From Vitrella brassicaformis (lineage: Eukaryota > Sar > Vitrellaceae): a stretch of 64,000 bases of DNA. Shown piece after piece: positions 10,274-21,949 of this stretch. A model generated the notes under the pieces. That model saw nothing but the letters and a program-made list of their open reading frames with translations, was not told the origin of the DNA and made no database searches. Both the position numbers and the translations under genes were made by a program. The first letter of the stretch is position 1, and every line of letters starts with the position of its first letter. The DNA lies in the NCBI GenBank assembly GCA_001179505.1, contig CDMY01000312.1, forward strand, positions 39,874 through 103,873, in the 5' to 3' direction.

Positions 10274-13200
10274 TCAGCTACCTCGACCACCGCCCACCGC
10301 ACCGCCGACCACCGAACCTGACACACCAGAAGAAGAACACTAACACTAGCTGTGGATGACGAAACTGACTTACCGAGTTCCCCAGTGGCATCCCGCTCGC
10401 TACGTACCGAGTCACCGGCACCACCACCACCACCACCATCACCACCACCTGAAAACAAACACAATGTAGCCCGTGAGGCTTCGCTTGTCTGCTCCATTCT
10501 CGTGCGTCGATCCCATCCCACCTGGTGTTCATCCATACCTGTAGCTATCGCCTCACTGACCCCCGGGATCAGCCACGCATCGCCACCCATCCTCGTGGCT
10601 GCGAGGGCCGCTGCCAGGGGACTGCCCGCCACGCCTTCGCCATCGCCATGGGGCTCCTCGCTGCTGTGGAGGGCGATAGACGACCCACCAGAGAATGTGG
10701 TCATCTTGATTTGTGCCTCCACCTTATCACCGCACAAGATGACCCGTCGCGTTGTGAGGCCAGTGTACGGGTCGGTGCAGTCGATTACGGTGTGGCTGCC
10801 CCATACTGGCGACCGCTGGGCCATGAGCGCAGTGATGCTATCATTCGCGGCAGACGACGCAGGAGACGCAGGATACACCATGCTGGCTGACATACGCGAC
10901 CTCCGCTCGGCCGTCCTGATGCACCCTACTGTGACCGACGAGGGCTGAGTAAGTGGGGGAGGGGGGCGGGCACTCACTGGGGGAGGGGGGCGGGCAGCCG
11001 CACGAGTCGGGAACTGTGCGAGTGGGAGCTGCCGCTGGGCTACAGGGCCGCCGGCACCACCACCATCACCACCACCTGCACAGACACAAACACGCCCACA
11101 GAGTCTGTGAGGTTTTGCTCGTCTGCTTCACTCTCGTGTGTCGATCATCTCCCCTTTTATATTCGATTCTCCACACATACCTGTAGCTATCGCCTTCTGG
11201 ACGGCCGGGATCAGCCATGAATCGCTACCCATCCTCGTGGCTGCGAGGGCCACTGCCAGGGGATTGCCCGCCGCGCCCCTGCCATCACCTCGGGGCTTCT
11301 CCGTGCTGTACAGGGCGATAGTAGATGGCGGACGAGAGAGTCTGATCCAGACGTGTGCCGCAAACGCGTCCCCCGCCTTGTCACCGCACAGGAGGACCCA
11401 TCGCCATTTGTCGCCAGTGTGCGGGTCGGTGTCGACTACTTTGTGGCTGCCCCATAGTGGCAACGGTTGGGCTATGAGCGTAGCGATGCGGTCATGCGCG
11501 GCCGATGGCGCAGGATACACCCTGCTGGCTGACATGCGCGACCTCCGCTCGGCCGTCCTGCAAGTGCGAAGAGGAGAAGACACCGTCTTGTGTTGCCAAG
11601 ACAACGGCTGGCTGCGTACCGAGCGAGCCGAGAGAGAACAATATCGCTGAAACTCTGATACGCATCACCTGCAACTGCAGAGGGAGAGACAGAGACATCC
11701 AGGAGACGACACAGATGAACGTGCCAGTTCTCCCCCATTTTCGTCTTCGTCTTACAGCTGCACGGGGGGTCTTTGCTACCGGAAGCACGCACTACCACAG
11801 CTTCTCTCCCCAGCATCTCTCCCCCGCCATCAGTCCGCGTCAGCGCCATGTCACGGCCCAGTCGATGGCCGACGAGGGACCATTGCCGGAGGCTCGCTGC
11901 ACGCCTCTCGAATGTCGCGCGGCTGCCCGCACGCTCCACGTCGCCCTCGTTCAACTGCATGGGCAGCTGCTGGATCCACCTGTACCGTTTGGCGAGGCGG
12001 AGCAGCGCCGCACTAGCCGCCCAGTCGCCCCCGTTCTCGAGGAAGTACTGCAGGCGAATCAACTGACGGGGGCTGGCCGACTGACGCAGCGGCTGGTAGT
12101 CGATGACGCCGAGAAGGCCCTTCTGCTCGATCAGGCCATCGATGGCCGACGTCACTGCGGCCTTGTCTACGGCCACCTCCAACTGCGGACAGACATCAAG
12201 GAAAAAAGTTTCTCACACGCGGATGCAATCGCATTCATTCCCCTCGTCAGTTACCCTTTGTCTGACCTGATACACCTCCAGCCGCTGTGCGGTGAACTCG
12301 CGCTCGTCCCCGCCTTTCAGCCTCAGGCGACACCGACGAAGATCGCCGCCCATACCCAGCACCAGGCAACCGCCGCCAATGTACAGCCTCCCGCCACCAG
12401 CCCCAGCGACGGTCACACGCTGCTCGCCCTGTGGCACCTCCACCTCTTCCAGGCCCTTGGTGGACGTCTCACGCATCGAGAAGAGGGCCACGGGGCACTC
12501 GATGGTGCGAGGGGATGTGGCACTAGGGGGCTGGATGAGCCGCCCGTCGATGTGGGATGCCTTGACACGGCCATCGTCGTCCTGGGGATGGACGACGAGC
12601 ACGAGACCTTGGGCGTCGCCCACCTGCTGCAGCAGCTTGTCGAACGATGAGCGGTGAGCATCGCTCCTGCACCGCACAGACACACGAACACACACATGAT
12701 GAGGGAGAGAGGGGTGTCTGTCGGCTTGGTTTTCCTGTCTGCGCGCCTCACGTGAAGAGGCGGTGTAGCTTGGCTGGCTGATTGTAGGTGATCGTGCGGG
12801 CGAGCTTGTGCATATCGTGGTCGGTGAGTATGTGTGGGTAAGTGTGCTTCAGCATGCCGTACATGTCGCACGCGAGCAGCAGCTGGTCCATCTTGTCGCT
12901 CGTGGTGGTGGGCGGGGCCACTGGGGTGCAGTCAGGCAGGATGCGACGACGACGCGCATAGTCGACGATCCTGCAGGTTTGTTGTTGCACGTGAACTCTG
13001 CTTCGGTTGGCGTGTTTCTTACTCGCTGAAGTGGTCGGCAGGTATACGCTTCACCGGAGCACTGTACCTGCAGGGCGACAGCAGTCCACACATACACGAT
13101 TCATCCCCTCACTGTCCCGGTGAGTGTATGGGTCCCGGTGGCTGTGCACTTTACAAGTCGAATCGATTTCGCAGGCTGCTGGTGGTCTCTTGAAGAGTCG

Positions 13201-14172
13201 ACTGAGTGGTGCTGATGACCACATAGGGCCGCCTGTCGTCCTCCAGATCGGGCCACTCGTCGTCCTCCGACACTACTCGGATGGAGCGAATGGACTCATC
13301 ACCACTCAGGGGCCGCAGGAAGGGAGCGACCGCCTGTGACGCACACACAGAGCCACGGACCAGTCCATCGACCCAGTCCGTCACCTTTTGTCTCTCCCTC
13401 TCTCCTCCGCCCCTCTCACCTTGATTTCGCCCATCACTTTGTCGTATCGGGCCTTCTTCGCCGCCCGCTCGCTCTCCAGCTCAGCTAACCTCGCAGCGAA
13501 GGTCTTGGCGAACCTCTGCATGACACTCATGAGGCCCTTCAGCTGCTCCGGCAGCGCGACGGCCGACATGGCGGGCGAGGGTGGTTCTATGTGGTCGTGT
13601 GCCGCCTCGCCGTCTGCTGCTGCAGGGGGTGAGAGCCAGAAGCGGATCCAATCGCACACACCACCTGCTCACTCACACACAGCACGGGAAGAGCAGTGAG
13701 TGCATGTGGTGGCTGGATTCAGCCCACCGCTGAAGAGTCCGGCTCGTGCCTTGCTCTTCAACAGATCCACTCCCTCCTCCCAGCCCTCCTCGCTCATCTT
13801 GCTAAGGATCACTTCGAAGGCCCGCGGGTCCGCATCGATGAAAATCCGCTGCTTGTCGTCCCTCGGCAAACGGCGGTCCCACTTGCCTCCGAACAGGGAG
13901 GCCATCACCGAGCCGTCCGGCCGTGTGACGTCCTTGCGACGGACAGTGAACGACCGGCCGCCCACGTTGAGGTCCAGCTGGTCATCGCCAGAGGCCGCCG
14001 AGCCGTCGGATGCGCCATGAAGACTCAGCAGCTCGTCGATGTCGTACGATGCGTCGATGCGGTTCTGCTCGGCCTCGAGCTCCTCCAGCGGGCCCACGAT
14101 CTGTCTGTCAATCGCGCAGAGGGCTCCATGGCGCGAAAGCAGGTCGCGGTCAATGGCACTTGGCAGGTCCAT
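10274..14172 (-). CDS. BTB(T1/KCTD-type)-TLDc protein with novel X and duplicated Y modules
   Basis: Twelve exons (14172-13728, 13619-13420, 13333-13155, 13067-13023, 12970-12752, 12666-12267, 12182-11756, 11668-11620, 11557-11181, 11075-10539, 10448-10374, 10317-10274) splice in frame to 998 residues. Residues ~65-130 are a K-channel tetramerisation/BTB domain (LNVGGRSFTVRRKDV, then FGGKWDRRLP and IFIDADPRAFEVIL). A helical linker follows, then a TLDc domain starting near LHRLFT and SSFDKLLQQVG and ending RLEVYQ. The last five or six exons hold two modules also present in the gene at 55164-56583: X (SRATFERRAASLRQWSLVGH region) and Y (RMSASRVYP ... WGSHKVV ... LLCGDK). Y occurs twice in tandem with Gly-rich linkers. 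BTB domains of this type often serve cullin-3 ligases; a substrate-adaptor role is only inference. Confidence 0.85.
10541..10925 (-). repeat. Tandem copy 2 of the Y-module exon
   Basis: This is a diverged duplicate of 11181-11557 within the same gene, including the flanking donor site and the start of the next (GGT)n-rich Gly exon. It encodes RTAERRSRMSASMVYPA and WGSHTVIDCTDP. Confidence 0.9.
11181..11557 (-). repeat. Tandem copy 1 of the Y-module exon
   Basis: Partner of 10541-10925. The unit is about 630 bases including the intron and Gly-rich exon. Confidence 0.9.
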
Positions 14173-15249
14173 TGCCACTAGCAGTGAGGCGTCGGAGGCT
14201 GACAAGCAGGAGAAAGAGCCGTCCGCGGGTGAGATGAATTCATGGACTCGTTCTGCTGCCTCTTACCCGTCCGGATCACCCGCCAAATTGAATCGGAGCG
14301 ATGATGCGTCTGAGTGCGGCCGTCATGCCGCCGTCAGCAACGTCCACGGCTGGAAAGGCGTCTGCAAGTGTCATTCATCGCCCATCAGAAGGCAAGATCA
14401 CCGACGGAAAGCAGATCAGTGAGGCTTGCTCCATGCCTCCCGACTGCTACACTCCTTGTCCTCTTCCCTCCAGCTCAGCAGCAGCGGTTTCAGGGAGCAC
14501 CCTAGGCGTCCTGACGGCCAAGTCCTCTGTAGGTCTGGACCGACAGGAAACTGCTCAAGGCGACCAATGTTTCCTGTCGGTGCAATGTTTCGCGTGTGTG
14601 CACTGCCCGTCGGCCGGTGTGTCTGTGTGAAAGGAGACAGAGAGTTCCTTTTCAGCAAACGATTGTTGGTCGGCTGAGTGGTCGTGTCGTGTTGGGAATG
14701 AGGAATGAGCTGTGTATGGCGGTGAGACGATCCTCACGTATGTGTATGTGTGTATATGAGACAAACAGCTGACTCGTTAGAAATCGGTTCACATCACGTC
14801 CGCAGTTACGAATCCAGCCTGTCTGCCCTCTGTCTCGCCTGCATCGACACGGCAGCACGTAAGTGGCAGCTCCATCGACAGCCGACTGTGATGGAACTGT
14901 GGCTTACGTGCCGGAAGCTCATGCACACCAAGACAGAAGACATGTGGTCACAATGAAGGACAGGAAGCTGTCAGAACACGGCTGTTTTCCGTCTTGCTCG
15001 CAACTTTCTTCTCGTCCGTCCCCTCCACGCCATCCCACTCAGTGACGCGATGTGTCAGCGTCACTGAGTTGGATGACCTGGTTCAGACGTACCGGGGGAA
15101 AGCTGCTGAGCGAGGGGAAAGCAACACAGGCCGATCCGTAGCTCAATCGTCCAAACAGAAAGCTATACATTCAAGTCAGGATATCTGTCTGTACATGATG
15201 AAAGCAAGATGCCACCATGCGATGTCCCCCGCACTGTGTTGCTATGTCG
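14173..15249. other. Intergenic with dispersed-repeat material
   Basis: Contains repeat copy 2 (14580-14717). A block at 14477-14515 also resembles 3093-3117 (AGCAGCAGCGGTTTCAGG, then AGCACCCTAGGCG or AGCCCCCTAGGCG). No exon could be supported. Part of this stretch may be the 5' leader of the BTB-TLDc gene. Confidence 0.6.
14580..14717. repeat. Dispersed repeat, copy 2
   Basis: Partner of 9778-9936, sharing the same two blocks in the same order and orientation. Confidence 0.7.
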
Positions 15250-16199
15250 CTATGCGCCCCTGCACGGCTCGTCGTTCTTCCCCTCCAGCAGCCTCACCCG
15301 CCGCACCAGCTCCGCCACATGCCGGTCGTGCACCTTGATGGCCTCCAAGAAGTCGCCAAGACGATAGAGGTACTCTCGGTTCGGACCAGAGGGGCCCTGA
15401 TATATACACACAGCACACAGAGAGGGAGATGGGTCCATTTGCTCATTGTGACTTGTGTGTGAACTCACCGTGGATGAGAAGATGCGGTGTGCTGCCTGCT
15501 GCAGCCCCTCGTCGCTCTCGTCATCGAAGGCATCGTATGCGGGATTGGTCTCGTTCCCGCAGTAGGCCAGAGCCGTCACTCGCCGGCCGCCCTCCTTCCC
15601 GTCAGCGCACCACTCAGTCACATCCAGCAGCAACCGAGAATACCTACAAATACGTCGACAAGCGCATCTTTGCTCGTGCAGATTCATGCGCACAGCTGGC
15701 CTCCGCTCACCCTCCCTTTTCCCTGTAGTCGAGTGCATCCAACACCTCCTCGACGCGCTCGTCGGGTATTCTGTACGCGACGCCGTGTACGAGGCCTTCG
15801 GCCTCAGAGAGGGGGACAGATGCGGGGTGGGCGTGCTTGACGAGCGTCACCACACGGCCGGGGGAGGCGGGCGTGCCGCGGTGATCCATCGACGCCTGGA
15901 AGAACTTCCTCTCATACCCCTGACATGAGATGACACACACACACACAGACGAAATGTTTGCATGTCCTCTCATGTGTGTCTTCCGTCTCGTGCTTCCGCG
16001 CACCCACCTGGATGAAGCCCACGAACTGTTCCTCGTACGGCACGTCAGCCTTCCAACAGAGCGAACCATAGCCGAAGAGCCACAGCGGGCTGGGCACGAC
16101 AAAGGAGTCGTCTGCCCGTGCCCTGGAGCCAACCCAGACGCCGAGCGTGCTGTCCCAGTGCGGCTCTGAAGGTCCATCATGATCAACCGTCTCACGCAT
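15250..16199 (-). CDS. ChaC-type gamma-glutamylcyclotransferase
   Basis: Four exons (16199-16008, 15919-15711, 15643-15469, 15396-15250) give 240 residues. LWLFGYGSLCWK carries the YGSL substrate-binding motif. ASPGRVVTL, VAYRIPDERV and LDYREKGGY follow; the Glu in YRE corresponds to the catalytic acid of the family. The C-terminus GPSGPNREYLYRLGDFL matches the last helices of CHAC1/CHAC2. These cytosolic enzymes cleave glutathione to 5-oxoproline and Cys-Gly. Length is close to the usual ~180-220, with ~40 extra N-terminal residues. The ATG at 16199 is the first with a clear frame into the domain; the gene diverges from the Rab gene. Confidence 0.95.
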
Positions 16200-16469
16200 C
16201 GCGCCGGCAGGACACGGAGATCTGTTCTCAGCGGATTTCACCTCTTGCAAGCAGCCTGCGCAGGCGCATCCACAGGGGGAGGCACTCCCTTTGCCAAGCT
16301 CGCCAAGTCTAAGCTCGCAGATGCCGAGGTGAGCGAAGGCGCTGAGAGGAGTGACAAGCAGGTGGCGACAACAAAGCAGCACCAGTGGTGACGTTGGATC
16401 TACGAGAAAGGAAAGGGAGAACAGATGATGTATTCTAACGCACCGGTGGCCACACACTCCGCAGCCACG

Positions 16470-17782
16470 ATGTCCACCGGGCCCAACACGCCCATGGTAA
16501 GCCGAGCAGATGGCCGCCGCGACGGCAGATGAGGCTCCTTGAACTGATCCCCTTATGGTTTGTGTGCAGAACGCGCCTCTCAACGCGCCGGCAACAAACG
16601 GCGAAGCGGAGACCATCAAGATGAAGATCCTCGTCGTCGGGGAGTGCCGAGTCGGTAAGACGCACCGCCGACACTCTCAGTGTTCTTAACTGACGGCGGC
16701 CCGTTGGTGTGTTTGGGTGTTTGTGCTGCTGCGCAGGCAAGACTGATTTGATCAAGAGCTTCACGGAGGGCCGTGCGCTGCAGAGGAGTCGCGGTTCAGG
16801 CCTGTCGACCATCGGGGCGGAGTTCTCCACCAAAGACATCAGGCTCAGGAACGGCGTCGCCGTCAGGGCGCAGATCTGGGATATGGGTAAGTCACCTCCC
16901 CCACCCCACCCCTCCCAGCCCGGCACACATAGAACGGAGAGACTCCCTGTCTGTCGTCTGCTCTGCTACCTCCCTGCAGCTGGCCACGAGAGGTATCGTG
17001 CGGTGTGTCGCGCCCACTACGGCAAGGCGCACGGTGCGCTGGTGGTGTACGACATCACCAACCGGACGTCGTTTCTGCAGTGCCAGCAGTGGATCACGGA
17101 GCTGCGGCATGGCAATCCCCGCATGACGCTGGTGCTGGTGGGGCAGAAGAAGGACATGAACGAGCACAGGGAGGTCGCTGAGGAGGAGGCCATGAGCTTC
17201 GCCGAATTCAACGGTCGGTGTGTCAGCAAGGGAGAGGAAGACAGAGAGGGGTGTGTTGTGTGTTGTGTTTGTGTAGAGTGTGGTGTGTGGTGTGTGGGGG
17301 TGCGGTGTGTGGGTATGTCTGTGTAGATATGAACGGGTTTGTGGAGACGTCCGTGGCGACCTGTGAGGGCACCCAGCGGGCCTTCACCGACCTCATACAC
17401 AGTAGGCATAATCAGTCAGTGCTCCTACACAGCTGCTGGACGTCTCTGAGCGCCTGTCTCCCTCCCTTCGTCCCTCTCTGCAGAGATCTACTTCCTGCAG
17501 ATCAACCCCGCGGCCGCCGGGCCGACAGACCTCAGCATACAAGGTCGGTGGTGGAGCGACAACACCATGCCGGAGGGGAGGGAGGGAGGACACAAACACA
17601 TCTCTCTCTCTCTCTCTCTGTGTGTGTGTTGTGTGTGTGTGTGTGTGTGTGTGTGTGGTTGTTGATCAGAGCGTGAGATTTTCGCTCACCTAGCGTCGCA
17701 GGACGTCAAGAATGGCGACAAGGTCACCATGTGCTCGTGGCTGCCCTGCTGCTCTAACCTCGAAGCAGCATGTAACTTTTGA
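16470..17782 (+). CDS. Rab-like small GTPase with altered G4/G5 motifs
   Basis: Seven exons (16470-16496, 16570-16654, 16737-16886, 16980-17213, 17327-17401, 17484-17543, 17670-17782) give 247 residues. The P-loop is GECRVGKT (interrupted by an intron after the first base of a Gly codon), switch I contains STIGAEF, and WDMAGHERYRA is the Rab-type G3 motif. G4 reads GQKKDM where Rabs have GNKxDL. G5 reads ETSVATCEG rather than ETSAK. The C-terminus is cysteine-rich (CSWLPCCSNLEAACNF) but ends neither in a classical CC/CXC nor a canonical CAAX box, so the site of prenylation is unclear. It probably acts in vesicle traffic. The long TG-rich last intron is typical of this genome. Confidence 0.93.
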
Positions 17783-19735
17783 TATACAACACCACCCACC
17801 CAATTAGTCAACTAGCTAAACACACACTGACACACACACACAGACCCATAGGGCAGTCAGTCAGTCAGCGAGAGGTAGGGTATCTATGTAGCGATCTAGC
17901 CTCCCTGTCTGTCTATGGTGCAGGCGCGTATGTGTATTCATGCTGCATTAACACGTGCACCGGCACGCGCGGACAAGAAGTGCAGACCGATCTTCAAGAG
18001 ACGTAACCTACAGACGCCGGGGAGGGGGGAGGGAGGGGGGGGCAAAAGTGGTGTTGTCGTGTTTTCTACGCGGTCTCGCGCGTCGTCGTTCTTGTCCACC
18101 GTGCCACGCTGAACCATCATCTGTGTACACGGATGATGGTCTGGCGTGGCAAGGTGCGGGAGCAAACGACGATGCAGCCGACTGCTACCACATGTAATTG
18201 GGTGGGGGAGGGGTGGGGTGGGGTGGGTGAGGGTGTCAAAAGTGCACACATGTCATGTCATGGGGGCTGGTGCGCCATGCTGTGAGTTTTATAGCGTGGT
18301 GTGGTGTGTTGTGTTGTGTTGATCGATCAGTCAGTCAGTCAGTCACCGCTGTAGTATCTCTCTCTGTACGTGTGTGTGGACAAATGCGTGTTTATCACAT
18401 CAGATGAGGCCGGGGCAGAGCAGAGCAGAGCTGAGCTGTGTGTGCCGCCTGCTGCTGGGTACGTGTGGGGGTATGGGTGCAAGGAGGGTGGGTCTTCCTA
18501 ATTAGTACAGTTCACCCACGAGAACGGGACAAGCAATGTGTGTGTGGTGTGTGCTCGTGCGGTGGTTGGTTATTTCCTGGATAGGTGTGTGTATGTGTGT
18601 GGGCTGTATAATTCACTCAAGGACAATGGACGACTGGATGGATGGACTCACACGTGTCATTGTGATGATAATAATCCCTTTATGTGATGTGACGTGACTG
18701 ACAGTCAGGCAGGTCCAGCCCTCCAACTCTTGGTTCCCTCAAACCTCGCTCAACACACACACACACACACACACATGCACTCTCTCTCTCTCTCTCTTGC
18801 CGCAGCGTGACTGCAGTGAGTGCATCCCTGCACCCCTCACTCAACTCACAAACAAATACGGCTCTCCTCTCCCTCTCCCTCTCCCGCCTTCAAGGATATG
18901 CACACCCCTCTATCTATCCTACACAGCGCATGACTGACATCACAAACCACACACATACAGAGAGAGACACGTCCATATGGTACACACACACACGAGTGAG
19001 CGCATTGCAGAAAGGTCCGGCACTGTAGATGAGAAACGGAAAACAGAACAGAGGACCCGCCCGCAACACCACGAGCAGCTCGACGCCTCGTCTGCCCTCC
19101 GCCATGTGGCGTGCACACATCGTGACTGAAACTGGGGCCGTCCGTCTGGTGGGACAACGCCCATTTCGCCCTCGATGTGTGCACGGGACACTGGCGGACT
19201 GGCAACGAACGAGGCAGTGAAGAAATGTCAATGGCTTCCTGTCTGTCTGTCTGTCTGTCTGTACACACGACAAAGCAACGCACGGCAGCCGTATTGACAC
19301 GCGCAGCAGCCAGCCATCTGGTCGGTGGGCAAAAGGGCCGAATCGAATTGGGGGGCGTTAGTACCAGAAAAACCCCTCAGGCACACTGTAACACCTCGGA
19401 GGCTAACACGGGAGGGACGTGTGTGTTGGCCTCCATTGTCTGTCTCTTATCATCAATAGCCACGACGGGCGGCCCGGCACCGGGTGCCCGGATTAAACGA
19501 CGAAGACCAAGCACACACACAGCACCGTGACGACACACTCACACACACTGCGCCCCCTCTCTCAGAGTCTTACTGCGTCCCTCCCTACCTCTCTCTCTCT
19601 ACACGACTTACGACTTACACACACACTGCTCCCTCGCTCGGTCAACGGGCCTACCTCTCTCTCTGTCTACCACGCGACGTACACAAATATGACTAACAGC
19701 CAGGGGCGCTATCTCTCGGTAGGCCACCATGATGG
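17783..19735. other. Intergenic, low-complexity rich
   Basis: Nearly 2 kb between convergent genes with no supportable exon. It holds (CA)n tracts, a G-rich run at 18199-18233, (GTCA)n near 18328-18347, (CA)n near 18752-18777, (CT)n near 18781-18800 and (CTGT)n at 19238-19262. Both flanking genes end here, so their 3' UTRs probably occupy the edges. Confidence 0.7.
19238..19262. repeat. (CTGT)n microsatellite
   Basis: Five to six perfect CTGT units. Confidence 0.9.
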
Positions 19736-21765
19736 TCAGCACGGCGTGAGGACGTCCGCTTTGTCTTCTTCCGCCGTCTGCTCTAAGATGGGATCATCCC
19801 CGACCACCAGTGTGTCTTCCTCTAGTTCGTCGTCGTCAGAGAGCTCGCCTTCATCCAGCTGCAGACAACACAGCACAGCACAGCACAGCACAGCACAGGG
19901 ATGCACGGCGATCGATGCATCCATATGAGAATGTGCGTGTGTGTGTGTGTGTACCTTTCTGGCGAGTACTGCGACGAAGACGCCTTCCCTGTTTGTGGTG
20001 ATGACCTTGTACCCCGCCCGCCGGAAGTACTTGGGGAGGTTGATGGAACAGAAGTCCGCCAAATAGGGCTCGATGTAACCCGTGATCTCGGGCACCTATA
20101 TCACACAGACACACACACACACGCACGCACGCACACAAGCAGATAGGCGTCTATATATATCGCTTCCCAGTGCGTGTGTGGCTCACGGCTAGCTGTCTTC
20201 TTATTGTGGGCGACTCAGGGTCTTGGTCGACGAACAGGAAGCAGCCGCCCTTGCGCAGTATGCGATGCGCCTCCTTCAGTATCTGCAAAACACACACAGA
20301 GAGAGAGAGAAAGGGCCGCACACGTAGACATACTCGTTCGCATGGTTGGTGGTGGGTGGGAAAGAATCGACCCACGCACCCTGAAGGTGACCCCCTTGGG
20401 CAGCTCGTGCGCCACGGCGAACATGGTGACCATGTCGAACGTGTCATTCTCGAAGAACGTCTTCTCGCCCGCCTCGTGGTGAAACACCATATTGGGATAC
20501 CGATACCTGCACACACACACACACACACCAATGAACACACAACACCTCCGCGCCTCCTCCCTTGTGTGTGCCGATGCCCCCCACCTGGCGACAGCAATCA
20601 TGTGTGGCGAGAGATCCACCCCCTCCACCTCTGCGTTCGGATAGCGCGCCTGCAGCAATGCAGTCGAGTCGCCCGTCCCGCAGCCCACGTCAAGGATGCG
20701 CTTGATGCGCGACACCGGCACCATGTCCGCCGTCGCATTGACGTCCTCCTGGCCAGCCTGGTCCACCAGCACCGGCACAGCGGGCAGCAGATGGTCGACG
20801 TGCACCGCCGCGCCCTCCTGCTGCCACTCGTCAATCGACGGCACATGTGTGGACGGGGGGCCGGCAGACTCGATGTCGTCCTGCAGGCGGTTGAGAGCCT
20901 CCTTGCGGAAGCAGCGCACCCCTTGGAACAGCATCATGGTCGCACTCATGGCCGCTGACTGCTCAACGGCCTGAGTGATGCACAAGTTGCCTCCCAGAAT
21001 GCCGTGGATGGGCGCCTCGAAGTAGGCCGGGATGACCGTCCGCCCGTCCGTCGCATTGCGGACCCTCTCCGACCAGTCGATCCACTTGAAATAGTCTGAT
21101 TCCTCCCAGTTGATGCCTCTCGCCCCTGAGGCCGCCTTCATGTGGTCCCGGAAACCGCGCAACACCGCCCGCAGGAAGAGCGACTCGGGCCACATCCTGC
21201 GCAATCTTTCCCTCAGCAGCCGTGCCCCACCCCGCTGTCGCAAGCCCTTGGATGGGGCGAGCCTCTTGAAGAGGCGGCGCCAGAACGGCCGGCGGATGGG
21301 CTTGGCGGATAGTGCAGGCGCCTCCACTCCTTCTGTTTCATTGAGCAGCATGAGGGTCGCCCCGTACTCGTACGCAGCAGCTTCCTCCAGGTCTTCAGGC
21401 AACGGAGGAGGCTCCGGCTCGCCGTCGGTCTGCTTGTCGGTGTCGCATTTGCGTCGATAGCGAAAGGGCAGCCACGTCTTGGCATGGAGAGGGAACGCAT
21501 CATCATCCTTGTGTCGCGTCGAAGATGGATGGCGCGGTGACCACCGGGAGGGCGGGCGACTGCCAGCGGGATGCAACAGAGGGGAGGGCGGGATGAGGGA
21601 GAGCTGATGGGAGGGGAAGATGGCGGCTGCGAAGGCGGACCTCCACGACACAACCATCAGCAGGGGCGCCATGATCCATCGGTGATGTCGTTGCCGAAGT
21701 CGCCTCTCTCTCATGTTTTCTGTTTGATGAGGGCTCTCGCTGCGTCGCTGTCTGTCCGAATTCAT
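19736..21765 (-). CDS. Class I SAM-dependent methyltransferase, probably targeted or membrane-associated
   Basis: Five exons (21765-20585, 20506-20380, 20282-20187, 20095-19955, 19858-19736) give up to 555 residues. The methyltransferase core is in the second half: ILDVGCGTGDSTALLQARYP (motif I, SAM binding), VEGVDLSPHMIAVAR, FDMVTMFAVAHEL, then ILKEAHRILRKGGCFLFVD. The N-terminus has a basic run followed by a hydrophobic stretch (WIMAPLLMVVSWRSAFAAA), consistent with a signal peptide of a plastid or secretory protein. The second ATG at 21714 would put that stretch nearer the start and is an alternative. A domain of ~150 residues before motif I (FEAPIHGILGGNLCITQAVE) resembles the leader seen in some plastid methyltransferases. 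The tail is acidic. The substrate is unknown. Confidence 0.85.
19865..19900. repeat. (GCACA)n microsatellite in an intron
   Basis: About five CACAG/GCACA units in the last intron of the methyltransferase gene. Confidence 0.85.
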
Positions 21766-21949
21766 GAGCACGAAGAAAAGTCGGCTGTCCACCGGGATAT
21801 CTAGGGCAGATGTGAAACCGCGCAGGGGAACCACTACCCCCAAAGTTTCCCCCCAGCCAACTACTCAGTGCCGTGCTGTCGCACTCCTGCGAAAAGTACT
21901 TGGCTGCAGGAAGAATAGCTCGCCATGCAGTTGTGACTCCATCGTGCCC

